Shown in pieces: positions 25,497 to 38,984 of a stretch of DNA of 64,000 bases; the stretch's first letter is position 1, and the number at the start of each line of letters is the position of its first letter. Both the position numbers and the translations under genes were made by a program. The notes below the pieces were generated by a model. The model was not told where the DNA came from. It ran no database searches and saw nothing but the letters and a program-made list of their open reading frames with translations. Source of the stretch: Nomia melanderi (taxonomy: Eukaryota; Arthropoda; Insecta; Hymenoptera; Halictidae); contig NW_027475134.1 of NCBI RefSeq assembly GCF_051020985.1, positions 744,001 to 808,000 on the forward strand, read 5' to 3'.

Positions 25497-27420
25497 CATG
25501 TAAAAATCCAGCATATATATGGTGCTTTCTCGGGTGCTATTACAGATAGCGCAATAAACCAAAGTGTATTATCTGCAGGAAGCCCTGGCGCATGATTCTT
25601 TCAGCGGGAACGACCTCGGACCACTAGGGGCCGAGAAAACCACCGGCTTATGGGGCCGGACACTCAGGGTCAGGGGAAAATCCAATATATATCTGGTGAT
25701 ATCTCGGGTGCTATTAGAGATTCCGCAATAAACCAATGTGAATTATCTGCAGGAGGCCCTGGCGCATGAATCTGTGCAGCAGGAACGACATCGGACCACC
25801 AGGGGCCGAGAAAATTACAGTTTTTCGGTATCCGTCACCCAAAGTAATGTAAAAATCCAGCATATATATGGAGCTTTCTCGGGTGATATTACAGATAGCG
25901 CAATAAATCAAAGTGCATTGTCTGTAGGAGACCCTGGCGCATGAATCTGGGCAGCGGGAACGACATTGGACCACCAAGGGCCGAGAAAATTATAGATTTT
26001 CGGTATCCGTCACCCAATTTGATGTAAAAATCCAGCATTTTTCTGGTGATATCTCGGGTTCTATTACAGATAGCGCGATAAATCAAAGTGCATTGTCTGC
26101 AGGAGGCCCTGGCGCATGAATCCGTGCAGCGGGAACGACCTCGGACCACCAGGGGCTGAGAAAACCACCGTCTCATGGGGCCGGACTGTCAGGGTCAGGG
26201 AAAAATCCATTATATATCTGGTGATATCTCGGGTGCCATTGGAGATAGCGCAATAAACCAAAGTGAATTATCTGCAGGAGGCCCTGGCGCATGAATCTGT
26301 GCAGCGGGAACGACCTCGGACCACCAGGGGCCGAGAAAATCACCGTCTCAAGGGGCCGGAAACTCAGGGTCGGGGAAAAATCCAATATATATCTGGTGAT
26401 ATCTCGGGTGCTATTTGAGATAGTGCAATAAACCAAAGTGAATTGTCTGTAGGAGGCCCTGGCGCATGAATCTGTGCAGCAGGAACTACCTCGGACCACC
26501 AGGGGCCGAGAAAATTACAGATATTCGGAATCCGTCACACAAGGTCATGTAAAAATCCAGCATATATCAGGTGATATCTCGGGTGCTATTACAGATAGCG
26601 CAATAAATCAAAGTGCATTGACTGTAGGAGGCCCTGGCGCATGAATCTGTGCAGCGGGAACGACCTCGGACCACCAGGGGCCCAGAAAACCACCGTCTCA
26701 TGGAGCCGGACTGTCAGGGTCAGGGAAAAGTCCGATATATATCTGGTGATATCTCGGGTGCTATTAGAGATAGCGCAATAAATCAAAGTGCATTGTCTGT
26801 AGGAGGCACTGGCAAATGAATCTGTGAAGCAGGAACTACCTCGGACCACCAGGGGCCGAGAAAATTACAGATATTCGGAATCCGTCACCCAAGGTCATGT
26901 AAAAATCCAATATATATGTGGTGATATCTCGGGTGCTATTACAGATATCGCAATAAATCAAAGTGCATTGTCTGTAGGAGGCACTGGCCAATGAATCTGT
27001 GCAGCAGGAACTACCTCGGTCCACCAGGGGCCGAGAAAATTACAGATATTCCGAATCCGTCACACAAGGTCATGTAAAAATCCAGCATATATCTGGTGAT
27101 TTCTCGGGTGCTATTACAGATAGCGCAATAAACCAAAGTGAATTGTCTGCAGGAAGCCCTGGCGCATGAATCTGTTCAGCGGGATCGACCTCGGACCACC
27201 AGGGACCGAGAAAACCACCGTCTCATGGGGTCGGACACTCAGGGTCAGAGAAAAATCCAATATATATCTGGTGATATCTCGGGTGCTATTAGAGATAGCG
27301 CAATAAATCAAAGTGCATTGTCTGTAGGAGGCACTGGCGAATGAATCTGTGCAGCAGGAACGACCTCGGACCACCAGGCGCCGAGAAAATTACAGATATT
27401 TGGAATCCGTCACCCAAGGT
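25497..27420. repeat. 11-mer tandem duplication (1,924 bp), copy 1
   Basis: Eleven monomers are repeated immediately downstream with almost no differences seen (one noticed: GAGATAGTGCAATAAACC near 26,415 against GAGATAGCGC near 28,340). The unit contains the TTTCAGCGGG short monomer, B1, B3 and several B2 monomers, and the GGGGCCCAGAAAACC type A form. It breaks sharply at both ends within a B segment. Confidence 0.93.
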
Positions 27421-29365
27421 CATGTAAAAATCCAGCATATATATGGTGCTTTCTCGGGTGCTATTACAGATAGCGCAATAAACCAAAGTGTATTATCTGC
27501 AGGAAGCCCTGGCGCATGATTCTTTCAGCGGGAACGACCTCGGACCACTAGGGGCCGAGAAAACCACCGGCTTATGGGGCCGGACACTCAGGGTCAGGGG
27601 AAAATCCAATATATATCTGGTGATATCTCGGGTGCTATTAGAGATTCCGCAATAAACCAATGTGAATTATCTGCAGGAGGCCCTGGCGCATGAATCTGTG
27701 CAGCAGGAACGACATCGGACCACCAGGGGCCGAGAAAATTACAGTTTTTCGGTATCCGTCACCCAAAGTAATGTAAAAATCCAGCATATATATGGAGCTT
27801 TCTCGGGTGATATTACAGATAGCGCAATAAATCAAAGTGCATTGTCTGTAGGAGACCCTGGCGCATGAATCTGGGCAGCGGGAACGACATTGGACCACCA
27901 AGGGCCGAGAAAATTATAGATTTTCGGTATCCGTCACCCAATTTGATGTAAAAATCCAGCATTTTTCTGGTGATATCTCGGGTTCTATTACAGATAGCGC
28001 GATAAATCAAAGTGCATTGTCTGCAGGAGGCCCTGGCGCATGAATCCGTGCAGCGGGAACGACCTCGGACCACCAGGGGCTGAGAAAACCACCGTCTCAT
28101 GGGGCCGGACTGTCAGGGTCAGGGAAAAATCCATTATATATCTGGTGATATCTCGGGTGCCATTGGAGATAGCGCAATAAACCAAAGTGAATTATCTGCA
28201 GGAGGCCCTGGCGCATGAATCTGTGCAGCGGGAACGACCTCGGACCACCAGGGGCCGAGAAAATCACCGTCTCAAGGGGCCGGAAACTCAGGGTCGGGGA
28301 AAAATCCAATATATATCTGGTGATATCTCGGGTGCTATTTGAGATAGCGCAATAAACCAAAGTGAATTGTCTGTAGGAGGCCCTGGCGCATGAATCTGTG
28401 CAGCAGGAACTACCTCGGACCACCAGGGGCCGAGAAAATTACAGATATTCGGAATCCGTCACACAAGGTCATGTAAAAATCCAGCATATATCAGGTGATA
28501 TCTCGGGTGCTATTACAGATAGCGCAATAAATCAAAGTGCATTGACTGTAGGAGGCCCTGGCGCATGAATCTGTGCAGCGGGAACGACCTCGGACCACCA
28601 GGGGCCCAGAAAACCACCGTCTCATGGAGCCGGACTGTCAGGGTCAGGGAAAAGTCCGATATATATCTGGTGATATCTCGGGTGCTATTAGAGATAGCGC
28701 AATAAATCAAAGTGCATTGTCTGTAGGAGGCACTGGCAAATGAATCTGTGAAGCAGGAACTACCTCGGACCACCAGGGGCCGAGAAAATTACAGATATTC
28801 GGAATCCGTCACCCAAGGTCATGTAAAAATCCAATATATATGTGGTGATATCTCGGGTGCTATTACAGATATCGCAATAAATCAAAGTGCATTGTCTGTA
28901 GGAGGCACTGGCCAATGAATCTGTGCAGCAGGAACTACCTCGGTCCACCAGGGGCCGAGAAAATTACAGATATTCCGAATCCGTCACACAAGGTCATGTA
29001 AAAATCCAGCATATATCTGGTGATTTCTCGGGTGCTATTACAGATAGCGCAATAAACCAAAGTGAATTGTCTGCAGGAAGCCCTGGCGCATGAATCTGTT
29101 CAGCGGGATCGACCTCGGACCACCAGGGACCGAGAAAACCACCGTCTCATGGGGTCGGACACTCAGGGTCAGAGAAAAATCCAATATATATCTGGTGATA
29201 TCTCGGGTGCTATTAGAGATAGCGCAATAAATCAAAGTGCATTGTCTGTAGGAGGCACTGGCGAATGAATCTGTGCAGCAGGAACGACCTCGGACCACCA
29301 GGCGCCGAGAAAATTACAGATATTTGGAATCCGTCACCCAAGGTCATGTAAAAATCCAGCATATA
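27421..29365. repeat. 11-mer tandem duplication (1,924 bp), copy 2
   Basis: Near-exact copy of the preceding unit. Similarity ends at about 29,365, where GGTGCTTTCTCGGG in copy 1 context is replaced by GGTGATATATCGGG. Confidence 0.93.
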
Positions 29366-30316
29366 TCTGGTGATATATCGGGTGCTATTTCAGATAGCGG
29401 AATAAATCAAAGTGCACTTTCTGTAGGAGGCCCTGGCGCTTGAATCTGTGCAGCGGGATCGACCTCGGACCACCAAGGGCCGAGAAAATCACCGTCTCAT
29501 GGGGCCGGACGGTCAGGGTCAGGGAAAAATCCAATATATATCAGGGTGATATCTCGGGTGCTATTCGAGATAGGGAAATAAACCAAAGTGAATTATCTAT
29601 AGGAGGCCCTGGCGCATGAATCTGTGCAGCGGGAACGACCTCGGACCACCAGGGGCCGAGAAAACCACCGTCTCCTGGGGCCGGACAATCAGGGTCAGGG
29701 AAAAATTCAATATATATCTGGTGATATCTCGGGTGCTATTAGAGATAGCGCAATAAACCAAAGTAAATTGTCTGCAGGAGGCCCTGGCGCATGATCCTGT
29801 GCAGCGGGAACGACCTCGGACCACCAGGGGCCGAGAAAACTACCGTCTCATGGGGCCGGACACTCAGGGTCAGGGAAAAATCCAATATATATCTGGTGAT
29901 ATCTCGGGTGCAATTACAGATAGCGCAATAAATCAAAGCGCATTGTCTGTAGGAGGCCCTGGCGCATGAATCTGTGCAGGGGGATCGACCTCGGACCACC
30001 AGGGGCCGAGAAAACTACCGTCTCATGGGGCCGGACACTCAGGGTCAGGGAAAAATCCAATATATATCTGGTGATATCTCGGGTGCAATTACAGATAGCG
30101 CAATAAATCAGAGTGCATTGTCTGTGGGAGGCCCTGGCGCATGAATCTGTGCAGCGGGATCGATCTCGGTCCACGAGGGACCGAGAAAACCACCGTCTCA
30201 TGGGGCCGCACGCTCAGGGACAGGGGAAAAACCAATATATATATTGTGATATCTCGGGTGCTATTACAGATAGCGCAATAAATCAAAGTGCATCGTCTGT
30301 GGGAGGCCCTGGCGCA
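28741..30316. repeat. 9-mer tandem duplication (1,576 bp), copy 1
   Basis: This overlaps the end of the 11-mer copy, so it arose after or across it. It matches the next segment at an offset of 1,575-1,576 up to about 29,830. Markers are GAATCTGTGAAGCAGGAACTACC, GGCACTGGCCAATGAA, TTTCTATAGGAGG-type variants (ATTATCTATAGGAGG), GTCTCCTGGGGCC and GGTGCAATTACAG. Confidence 0.82.
30165..30185. other. Perfect 8-bp hairpin variant (T/A pair at position 6)
   Basis: The arms are CTCGGTCC and GGACCGAG with an ACGAG loop. Relative to the majority form, both strands of the stem have changed (A to T on the left, G to A on the right), giving a perfect stem by a different pair. The copied monomer at about 31,915-31,935 is the same. 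Confidence 0.85.
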
Positions 30317-32067
30317 TGAATCTGTGAAGCAGGAACTACCTCGGACCACCAGGGGCCGAGAAAATTACAGATATTCGGAATCCGTCACCCAAGGTCATGT
30401 AAAAATCCAATATACATGTGGTGATATCTCGGGTGCTATTACAGATATCGCAATAAATCAAAGTGCATTGTCTGTAGGAGGCACTGGCCAATGAATCTGT
30501 GCAGCAGGAACTACCTCGGTCCACCAGGGGCCGAGAAAATTACAGATATTCCGAATCCGTCACACAAGGTCATGTAAAAATCCAGCATATATCTGGTGAT
30601 TTCTCGGGTGCTATTACAGATAGCGCAATAAACCAAACTGAATTGTCTGCAGGAAGCCCTGGCGCATGAATCTGTTCAGCGGGATCGACCTCAGACCACC
30701 AGGGACCGAGAAAACCACCGTCTCATGGGGTCGGACACTCAGGGTCAGAGAAAAATCCAATATATATCTGGTGAAATCATGGGTGCTATTAGAGATAGCG
30801 CAATAAATCAAAGTGCATTGTCTGTAGGAGGCACTGGCGAATGAATCTGTGCAGCAGGAACGACCTCGGACCACCAGGCGCCGAGAAAATTACAGATATT
30901 TGGAATCCGTCACCCAAGGTCATGTAAAAATCCAGCATATATCTGGTGATATATCGGGTGCTATTACAGATAGCGCAATAAATCAAAGTGCACTTTCTGT
31001 AGGAGGCCCTGGCGCTTGAATCTGTGCAGCGGGATCGACCTCGGACCACCAAGGGCCGAGAAAATCACAGTCTCATGGGGCCGGACTGTCAGGGTCAGGG
31101 AAAAATCCAATATATATCTGGTGATATCTCGGGTGCTATTCGAGATAGGGAAATAAACCAAAGTGAATTATCTATAGGAGGCCCTGGCGCATGAATCTGT
31201 GCAGCGGGAACGACCTCGGACCACCAGGGGCCGAGAAAACCACCGTCTCCTGGGGCCGGACAATCAGGGTCAGGGAAAAATTCAATATACATCTGGTGAT
31301 ATCTCGGGTGCTATTAGAGATAGCGCAATAAACCAAAGTAAATTGTCTGCAGGAGGCCATGGCGCATGATCCTGTGCAGCGGGAACGACCTCGGACCACC
31401 AGGGGCCGAGAAAACCACCGTCTCATGGGGCCGGGCACTCATGGTCCGGGGAAAATCCAATATATATCTGGTGTTATCTCGGGTGCTATTAGAGATAGCG
31501 CAATAAATCAAAGCGCATTGTAAGTAGGAGGCCCTGGTGCATGAATCTGTGCAGCGGGATCGACCTCGGACCACCAGGGGCCGAGAAAACTACCGTCTCA
31601 TGGGGCCGGACACTCAGGGTCAGGGAAAAATCCAATATATATCTGGTGATATCTCGGGTGCAATTACAGATAGAGCAATAAATCAAAGCGCATTGTCTGT
31701 AGGAGGCCCTGGCGCATGAATCTGTGCAGGGGGATCGACCTCGGACCACCAGGGGCCGAGAAAACTACCGTCTCATGGGGCCGGACACACAGGGTCAGGG
31801 AAAAATCCAATATATATCTGGTGATATCTCGGGTGCAATTACAGATAGCGCAATAAATCAGAGTGCATTGTCTGTGGGAGGCCCTGGCGCATGAATCTGT
31901 GCAGCGGGATCGATCTCGGTCCACGAGGGACCGAGAAAACCACCGTCTCATGGGGCCGCACGCTCAGGGACAGGGGAAAAACCAATATATATATTGTGAT
32001 ATCTCGGGTGCTATTACAGATAGCGCAATAAATCAAAGTGCATCGTCTGTGGGAGGCCCCGGCGCAT
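30317..32067. repeat. 9-mer duplication, copy 2 expanded to 10 monomers
   Basis: This is the same order as copy 1, but one extra type A monomer lies at about 31,405-31,580 (GGGCCGGGCACTCATGGTCCGGGG). The offset to copy 1 therefore changes from 1,575 to 1,750 downstream. A partial third copy follows at about 32,100-32,650 (offset 1,050), including the same extra monomer. Confidence 0.8.
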
Positions 32068-32995
32068 GAATCTGTGAAGCAGGAACGACCTCGGACCACC
32101 AGGGGCCGAGAAAATCACCGTCTCATGGGGCCGGACTGTCAGGGTCAGGGAAAAATCCAATATATATCTGGTGATATCTCGGGTGCTATTCGAGATAGGG
32201 AAATAAACCAAAGTGAATTATCTATAGGAGGCCCTGGCGCATGAATCTGTGCAGCGGGAACGACCTCGGACCACCAGGGGCCGAGAAAACCACCGTCTCC
32301 TGGGGCCGGACAATCAGGGTCAGGGAAAAATTCAATATATATCTGGTGATATCTCGGGTGCTATTAGAGATAGCGCAATAAACCAAAGTAAATTGTCTGC
32401 AGGAGGACCTGGCGCATGATCCTGTGCAGCGGGAACGACCTCGGACCACCAGGGGCCGAGAAAACCACCGTCTCATGGGGCCGGGCACTCATGGTCCGGG
32501 GAAAATCCAATATATATCTGGTGTTATCTCGGGTGCTATTAGAGATAGCGCAATAAATCAAAGCGCATTGTCTGTAGGAGGCCCTGGCGCATGAATCTGT
32601 GCAAGGGGATCGACCTCGGACCACCAGGGGCCGAGAAAACCACCGTCTCATAGGGCCGGACACTCAGGGTCAGGGAAAAATCCAATATATATCTGGTGAT
32701 ATCTCGGGTGCTATTACAGATAGCGCAATAAATCAAAGTGCAATGTCTGTAGGAGGCCCTGGCACATGAATCTGGGCAGCGGAAACGACCTCGGACCACC
32801 AGGGGCCGAGAAACTTACAAATATTCGGTGTCCGTCACCCAAAGTCAAGCAAAAATCCAGTATATATACGGTGCTTTCTCGGGTGCTATTACAGATAGCG
32901 CAATAAATCAAAGTGCATTGTCTGTAGGAGGCCCTGGCTCATGAATCTGTGCAGCGGGAACGACCTCGGACCACCAGGGGCCGAGAAAACCACCG

Positions 32996-35900
32996 TCTCA
33001 TGGGGCCGGACACTCAGGGTCAGGGCAAAATCCAATATATACCTGGTGATATCCCGAGTGCTATTATAGATAGCGCAATAAACCAAAGTGCATTGTCTGT
33101 AGGAGGCCCTGCCGCATGAATCTGTGCAGCGGGAACGACCTCGGACCACCAGCTGCCGAGAAAACCACCGTCTCATGGGGCAGGACACTCAGGGTCGGGG
33201 AAAAATCCAATATACATCTGGTGATATCTCGGGTGCTATTAGAGATAGCGCAATAAACCAAAGTGTATTATCTGCAGCAAGTCCTGGCGCATGATTCTTT
33301 CAGCGGGAACGACCTCGGACCACTAGGGGCCGAGAAAACCACCGGCTCATGGGGCCGGACACTCAGGGTCAGGGGAAAATCCAATATATATCTGGTGATA
33401 TCTCGGGTGCTATTACAGATAGCGCAATAAATCAAAGTGCATTGTCTGTAGGAGACCCTGGCGCATGAATCTGGGCAGCGGGAACGACATCGGACATCCA
33501 GGGGCCGAGAAAATTATAGATTTTCGGTATCCGTCACCCAATTTCATGTAAAAATCCAGCATTTTTCTGGTGGTATCTCGGGTTCTATTACAGATAGCGC
33601 GATAAATCAAAGTGCATTGTCTGCAGGAGGCCCTGGCGCATGAATCTGCGAAGCAGGAACGACCTCGGCCCTCCAGGGGCCGAGAAACTTACAGATTTTC
33701 GGTGTCCGTCACCCACAGTCATGTAAAAATCCAGCATATATATGGTGCTTTCTCGGGTGCTATTACAGATAGCGCAATAAATCAAAGTGCATTGTCTGTA
33801 GGAGGCCCTGGCGCATGAATCCGTGCAGCGGGAACGACCTCGGACCACCAGGGGCCGAGAAAACCACCGTCTCATGGGGCCGGACTGTCAGGGTCAGGGA
33901 AAAATCCATTATATATCTGGTGATATCTCGGGTGCCATTGGAGATGGCGCAATAAACCAAAGTGAATTATCTGCAGGAGGCCCTGGCGCATGAATCTGTG
34001 CAGCGGGAACGACCTCGGACCACCAGGGGCCGAGAAAATCACCGTCTCAAGGGGCCGGACACTGAGGGTCGGGGAAAAATCCAATATATATCTGGTGATA
34101 TCTCGGGTGCTATTAGAGATAGCGCAATAAACCAAAGTGAATTGTCTGTAGGAGGCCCTGGCGCATGAATCTGAGCAGCGGGAACGACCTCGGATCACCA
34201 CGAGCCGAGAAAACCACCATCTCATTGGGCCGGACACTAAGGGTCAGGGGAAAATACAATATATACCTGGTGTTATCTCGGGTGCTATTACAGATAATGC
34301 AATAAATCAAAGTGCATTGTCTGTAGGAGGACATGGCGCATGAATCTGTGCAGCCGGATCGACCTCGGACCACCAGGGGCCGAGAAAATCACCGTCTCAT
34401 GGGGCCGGACTGTCAGGGTTAGGGAAAAATCCGATGTATATCTGGTGATATCTCGGGTGCTATAAGAGATAGCGCAATAAATCAAAGTGCATTGTCTGTA
34501 GGAGGCACTGGCAAATGAATTTCTGCAGCAGGAACTACCTCGGACCACCAGGGGCCGAGAAAATTACAGATATTCGGAATCCGTCACCCAAGGTCATGTA
34601 AAAATCCAGCATATATCTGGTGATATCTCGGGTGCTATTACAGATAGCGCAATAAATCAAAGTGCATTGACTGTAGGAGGCCCTGGCGCATGAATCTGTG
34701 CAGCGGGAACGACCTCGGACCACGAGGGACCGAGAAAACCATCGACACATGGGGCCGGACTGTCAGGGTCAAGGAAAAATCCAATATATATCTGGTGATA
34801 TCGCGGGTGCTATTAGAGATAGCGCAATAAATCAAAGTGCATTGTCTGCAGGAGGCCCTAGCGCATGAATCCGTGCGGGCGGGATCGAACTCGGACCACC
34901 AGGGGTCGAGAAAGCCACCGAAACATGGGGCCGGGCACTCAGGGCCAGGGAAAAATCCAATAAATATCTGGTGATATCTCGGGTGCTATTACAGATAGCG
35001 CAATAAATCAAAGTGCATTGACTGTAGGAGGCCCTGGCGCATGAATCTCTGCAGCGGGAACGACCTCGGACCACCAGGGGCCCAGAAAACCACCGTCTCA
35101 TGGGGCCGGACTGTCAGGGTCAGGGAAAAGTCCGATATATATCTGGTGATATCCCGGGTGCTATTAGAGATAGCGCAATAAATCAAAGTGCATTGTCTGT
35201 AGGAGGCACTGGCGAATGAATCTGTGAAGCAGGAACTACCTCGGACCACCAGGAGCCGAGAAAATTACAGATATTCGGAATCCGTCACCCAAGGTCATGT
35301 AAAAATCCAGCATATATCTGGTGATATCTCGGGTGCTATTACAGATAGCGCAATAAATCAAAGTGCATTGCCTGTAGGAGGCCCTGGCGCATGAATCTGT
35401 GCAGCGGGAACGACCTCGGACCACCAGGGGCCCAGAAAACCACCGTCTCATGGGGCCGGACTGTCAGGGTCAGGGAAAAGTCCGATATATATCTGGTGAT
35501 ATCTCGGGTGCTATTAGAGATAGCGCAATAAATCAAAGTGCATTGTCTGTAGGAGGCACTGGCGAATGAATCTGTGCAGCGGGATCGACCTCGGACCACG
35601 AGGGACCGAGAAAACCATCGACACATGGGGCCGGACTGTCAGGGTCAAGGAAAAATCCAATATATATCTGGTGATATCGCGGGTGCTATTAGAGATAGCG
35701 TAATAAATCAAAGTGCATTGTCTGCAGGAGGCCCTAGCGCATGAATCCGTGCGGGCGGGATCGAACTCGGACCACCAGGGGTCGAGAAAGCCACCGAAAC
35801 ATGGGGCCGGGCACTCAGGGCCAGGGAAAAATCCAATAAATATCTGGTGATATCTCGGGTGCTATTACAGATAGCGCAATAAATCAAAGTGCATTGACTG

Positions 35901-38749
35901 TAGGAGGCCCTGGCGCATGAATCTGTGCAGCGGGAACGACCTCGGACCACCAGGGGCCCAGAAAACCACCGTCTCATGGGGCCGGACTGTCAGGGTCAGG
36001 GAAAAGTCCGATATATATCTGGTGATATCTCGGGTGCTATTAGAGATAGCGCAATAAATCAAAGTGCATTGTCTGTAGGAGGCACTGGCGAATGAATCTG
36101 TGAAGCAGGAACTACCTCGGACCACCAGGAGCCGAGAAAATTACAGATATTCGGAATCCGTCACCCAAGGTCATGCAAAAATCCAGCATATATCTGGTGA
36201 TATCTCGGGTGCTATTACAGATAGCGCAATAAATCAAAGTGCATTGCCTGTAGGAGGCCCTGGCGCATGAATCTGTGCAGCGGGAACGACCTCGGACCAC
36301 CAGGGGCCCAGTAAACCACCGTCTCATGGGGCCGGACTGTCAGGGTCAGGGAAAAGTCCGATATATATCTGGTGATATCACGGGTGCTATTAGAGATAGC
36401 GCAATAAATCAAAGTGCATTGTCTGTAGGAGGCACTGGCGAATGAATCTGTGCAGCGGGATCGACCTCGGACCACGAGGGACCGAGAAAACCATCGACAC
36501 ATGGGGCCGGACAGTCAGGGTCAAGGAAAAATCCAATATATATCTGGTGATATCGCGGGTGCTATTAGAGATAGCGCAATAAATCAAAGTGCATTGTCTG
36601 CAGGAGGCCCTAGCGCATGAATCCGTGCGGGCGGGATCGAACTCGGACCACCAGGGGTCGAGAAAGCCACCGAAACATGGGGCCGGGCAATCAGGGCCAG
36701 GGAAAAATCCAATAAATATCTGGTGATATCTCGGGTGCTATTACAGATAGCGCAATAAATCAAAGTGCATTGTCTGCAAGAGGCCCTAGCGCATGAGTCT
36801 GTGCAGCGGGAACGACCTCGGACCACCAGGGGCCGAGAAAACCACCGTCTCATGGGGTCGGACACTCAGGGTCAGAAAAAAATCCAATATATATCTGGTG
36901 ATATCTCGGGTGCTATTACAGATAGCGCAATAAATCAAAGTGCACTGACTGTAGGAGGCCCTGGCGCTTGAATCTGTGCAGCGGGATCGACCTCGGACCA
37001 CCAAGGGCCGAGAAAATCACCGTCTCATGGGGCCGGACTGTCAGGGTCAGGGAAAAGTCCGATATATATCTGGTGATATCTCGGGTGCTATTAGAGATAG
37101 CGCAATAAATCAAAGTGCATTGTCTGTAGGAGGCACTGGCGCATGAATCTGTTCAGCGGGATCGACCTCGGACCACCAGGGGCCGAGAAAACCACCGTCT
37201 CATGGGGTCGGACACTCAGGGTCAGAGAAAAATCCAATATATATCTGGTGATATCTCGGGTGCTATTACAGATGGCGCAATAAATCAAAGTGCATTGACT
37301 GTAGGAGGCCCGGGCGCATGAATCTGTGCAGCAGGAACGACCTGGGACCACCAGGGGCCCAGAAAACCACCGTCTCATGGGGCCGGACTGTCAGGGTCAG
37401 GGAAAAGTCCGATATATATCTGGTGATATCTCGGGTGCTATTAGAGATAGCGCAATAAATCAAAGTGCATTGTCTGTAGGAGGCACTGGCGAATGCATCT
37501 GTGCAGCAGGAACTACCTCGGTCCACTAGGGGCAGAGAAAATTACAGATATTCCGAATCCGTCACCCAAGGTCATGTAAAAATCCAGCATATATCTGGTG
37601 ATATATCGGGTGCTATTACAGATAGCGCAATGAATCAAAGTGCACTTTCTGTAGGAGGCCCTGGCGCTTGAATCTGTGCAGCGGGATCGACCTCGGACCA
37701 CCAAGGGCCGAGAAAATCACCGTCTCATGGGGCCGGACTGTCAGGGTCAGGGAAAAATCCAATATATATCTGGTGATATCTCGGGTGCAATTAGAGATAG
37801 GGAAATAAACCAAAGTGAATTATCTATAGGAGGCCCTGGCGCATGAATCTGTGCAGCGGGAACGACCTCGGACCACCATGGGCCGATAAAACCACCGTCT
37901 CATGGGGCCGGACACTCAGGGTCAGGGGAAAATACAATATATACCTGGTGATATCTCGGGTGCTATTACAGATAGCGCAATAAATCAAAGTGCATTGTCT
38001 GTAGGAGGCCATGGCGGATGAATCTGTTCAGCGGGATCGACCTCGGACCACCAGGGCCCGAGAAAACCACCGTCTCATGGGGCCGGACACTCAGGGTCAG
38101 GGGAAAATACAATATATACCTGGTGATATCTCGGGTGCTATTACAGATAGCGCAATAAATCAAAGTGCATTGTCTGTAGGAGGCCATGGCGCATGAATCT
38201 GTGCAGCGGGATCGACCTCGGACCACCAGGGGACGAGAAAACCACCGTCTCATGGGGTCGGACACTCAGGGTCAGGGAAAAATCCAATATATATCTGCTG
38301 ATATCTCGGGTGCTATTACAGATAGCGCAATAAATCAAAGTGCATTGTCTGTAGGAGGGCCTGGCGGATGAACCTGTGCAGCGGGAACGACCTCGGACCT
38401 CCAGGGGCCGAGAAAACCACCGTCTCATGGGGCCGGACACTCAGGGTCAGGGGAAAATCCAATATATATCTGGTGATATCTCGGGTGCTATTAGAGACAG
38501 CGCAATAAATCAAAGTGCATTGTATGTAGGAGGCCCTGGCGCATGAATCTGTGCAGCGGGAACGACCTCGGACCATCAGGGGCCGAAAAAACCACAGTCT
38601 CATGGGGCCGGACACTCAGGGTCAGTGAAAAATCCAATATATATCTGGTGATATCTCGGCTGCTATTACAGATAGCGCAATAAATCAAAGTGCATTGTCT
38701 GTAGGAGGCCCTGGCGCATGAATCTGTGCAGCGGGAACGACCTCGGACC
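32996..38749. repeat. 5.75-kb segment duplicated 24,674 bases downstream, copy 1
   Basis: About 33 consecutive monomers match 57,670-63,423 at a constant offset of 24,674 (141 monomers minus 1 bp). The match includes the same B1, B2 and B3 monomers, the 876-bp 5-mer sub-array and many private variants, with very few differences seen (for example GGGGCAGAG at about 37,530 against GGGGCCGAG at 62,204). The duplicated length and near identity imply a recent large copy event or unequal exchange. Confidence 0.9.
34638..36800. repeat. 5-mer higher-order repeat (876 bp), about 2.5 units
   Basis: Units begin near 34,638, 35,514 and 36,390 (the last is partial). Monomer order: CACGAGGGACCGAG core with GGTCAAGG and ATATCGCGGGTGC; a GGGCGGGATCGAACTCGG monomer with AGAAAGCCACCGAAACATGG and AATAAATATCTGG; a GGGGCCCAGAAAACC monomer with AAAAGTCCGATATATAT; a B2 monomer with CACCAGGAGCCGAG; a second GGGGCCCAG monomer. 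The extra G in GCGGGCGGG accounts for the one base above 875. Confidence 0.9.
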
Positions 38750-38984
38750 ATCAGGGGCCGAAAAAACCACAGTCTCATGGGGCCGGACACTCAGGGTCAG
38801 TGAAAAATCCAATATATATCTGGTGATATCTCGGCTGCTATTACAGATAGCGCAATAAATCAAAGTGCATTGTCTGTAGGAGGCCCTGGCGCATGAATCT
38901 TTGCAGCGGGAACGACCTCGGACCACCTGGGGCCGAGAAAACCACAGTCTCATGGGGCCGGGCACTCAGGGTCAGGGGAAAATC
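36885..38984. repeat. 12-mer tandem duplication (2,100 bp), copy 1
   Basis: Twelve monomers repeat immediately at offset 2,100 with no differences noticed until the last monomer. Markers are GTGCACTGACTGTAGG, GGCGCTTGAATC, a single B2 monomer near 37,535, ACCATGGGCCGATAAAACC, AAATACAATATATACC, GGGCCTGGCGGATGAACC and GGGGCCGAAAAAACC. Confidence 0.9.

Larger units (their letters stand above)
16365..32900. repeat. Type B-rich domain
   Basis: About 35 of the roughly 95 monomers here have the diverged right half: TTACAG or TTATAG, TCCGTCACCC, GTCATGTAAAAATCC, then GCATATAT or GCATTTTT. Three sub-forms occur: B1 (TTTTCGGTATCC or TTTTCGGTGTCC with GGTGCTTTCTCGGG), B2 (ATATTCGGAATCC with CAAGGTCATG and GGTGATATCTCGGG or GGTGATATATCGGG), and B3 (TTATAGATTTTCGG with CCAATTT and GCATTTTTCTGG). 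B2 predominates, and each form sits in a fixed position within the local higher-order units. Confidence 0.85.

Noticed and set aside
34880..34910. tRNA-like T-arm (box B) in GGGATCGACCTCGG and GGGATCGAACTCGG monomers
   Set aside because: It partly resembles the GWTCRANNC box B, but no box A, acceptor stem or cloverleaf can be drawn, and the usual monomer reads GGGAACGACC. A tRNA-derived SINE origin is not supported.
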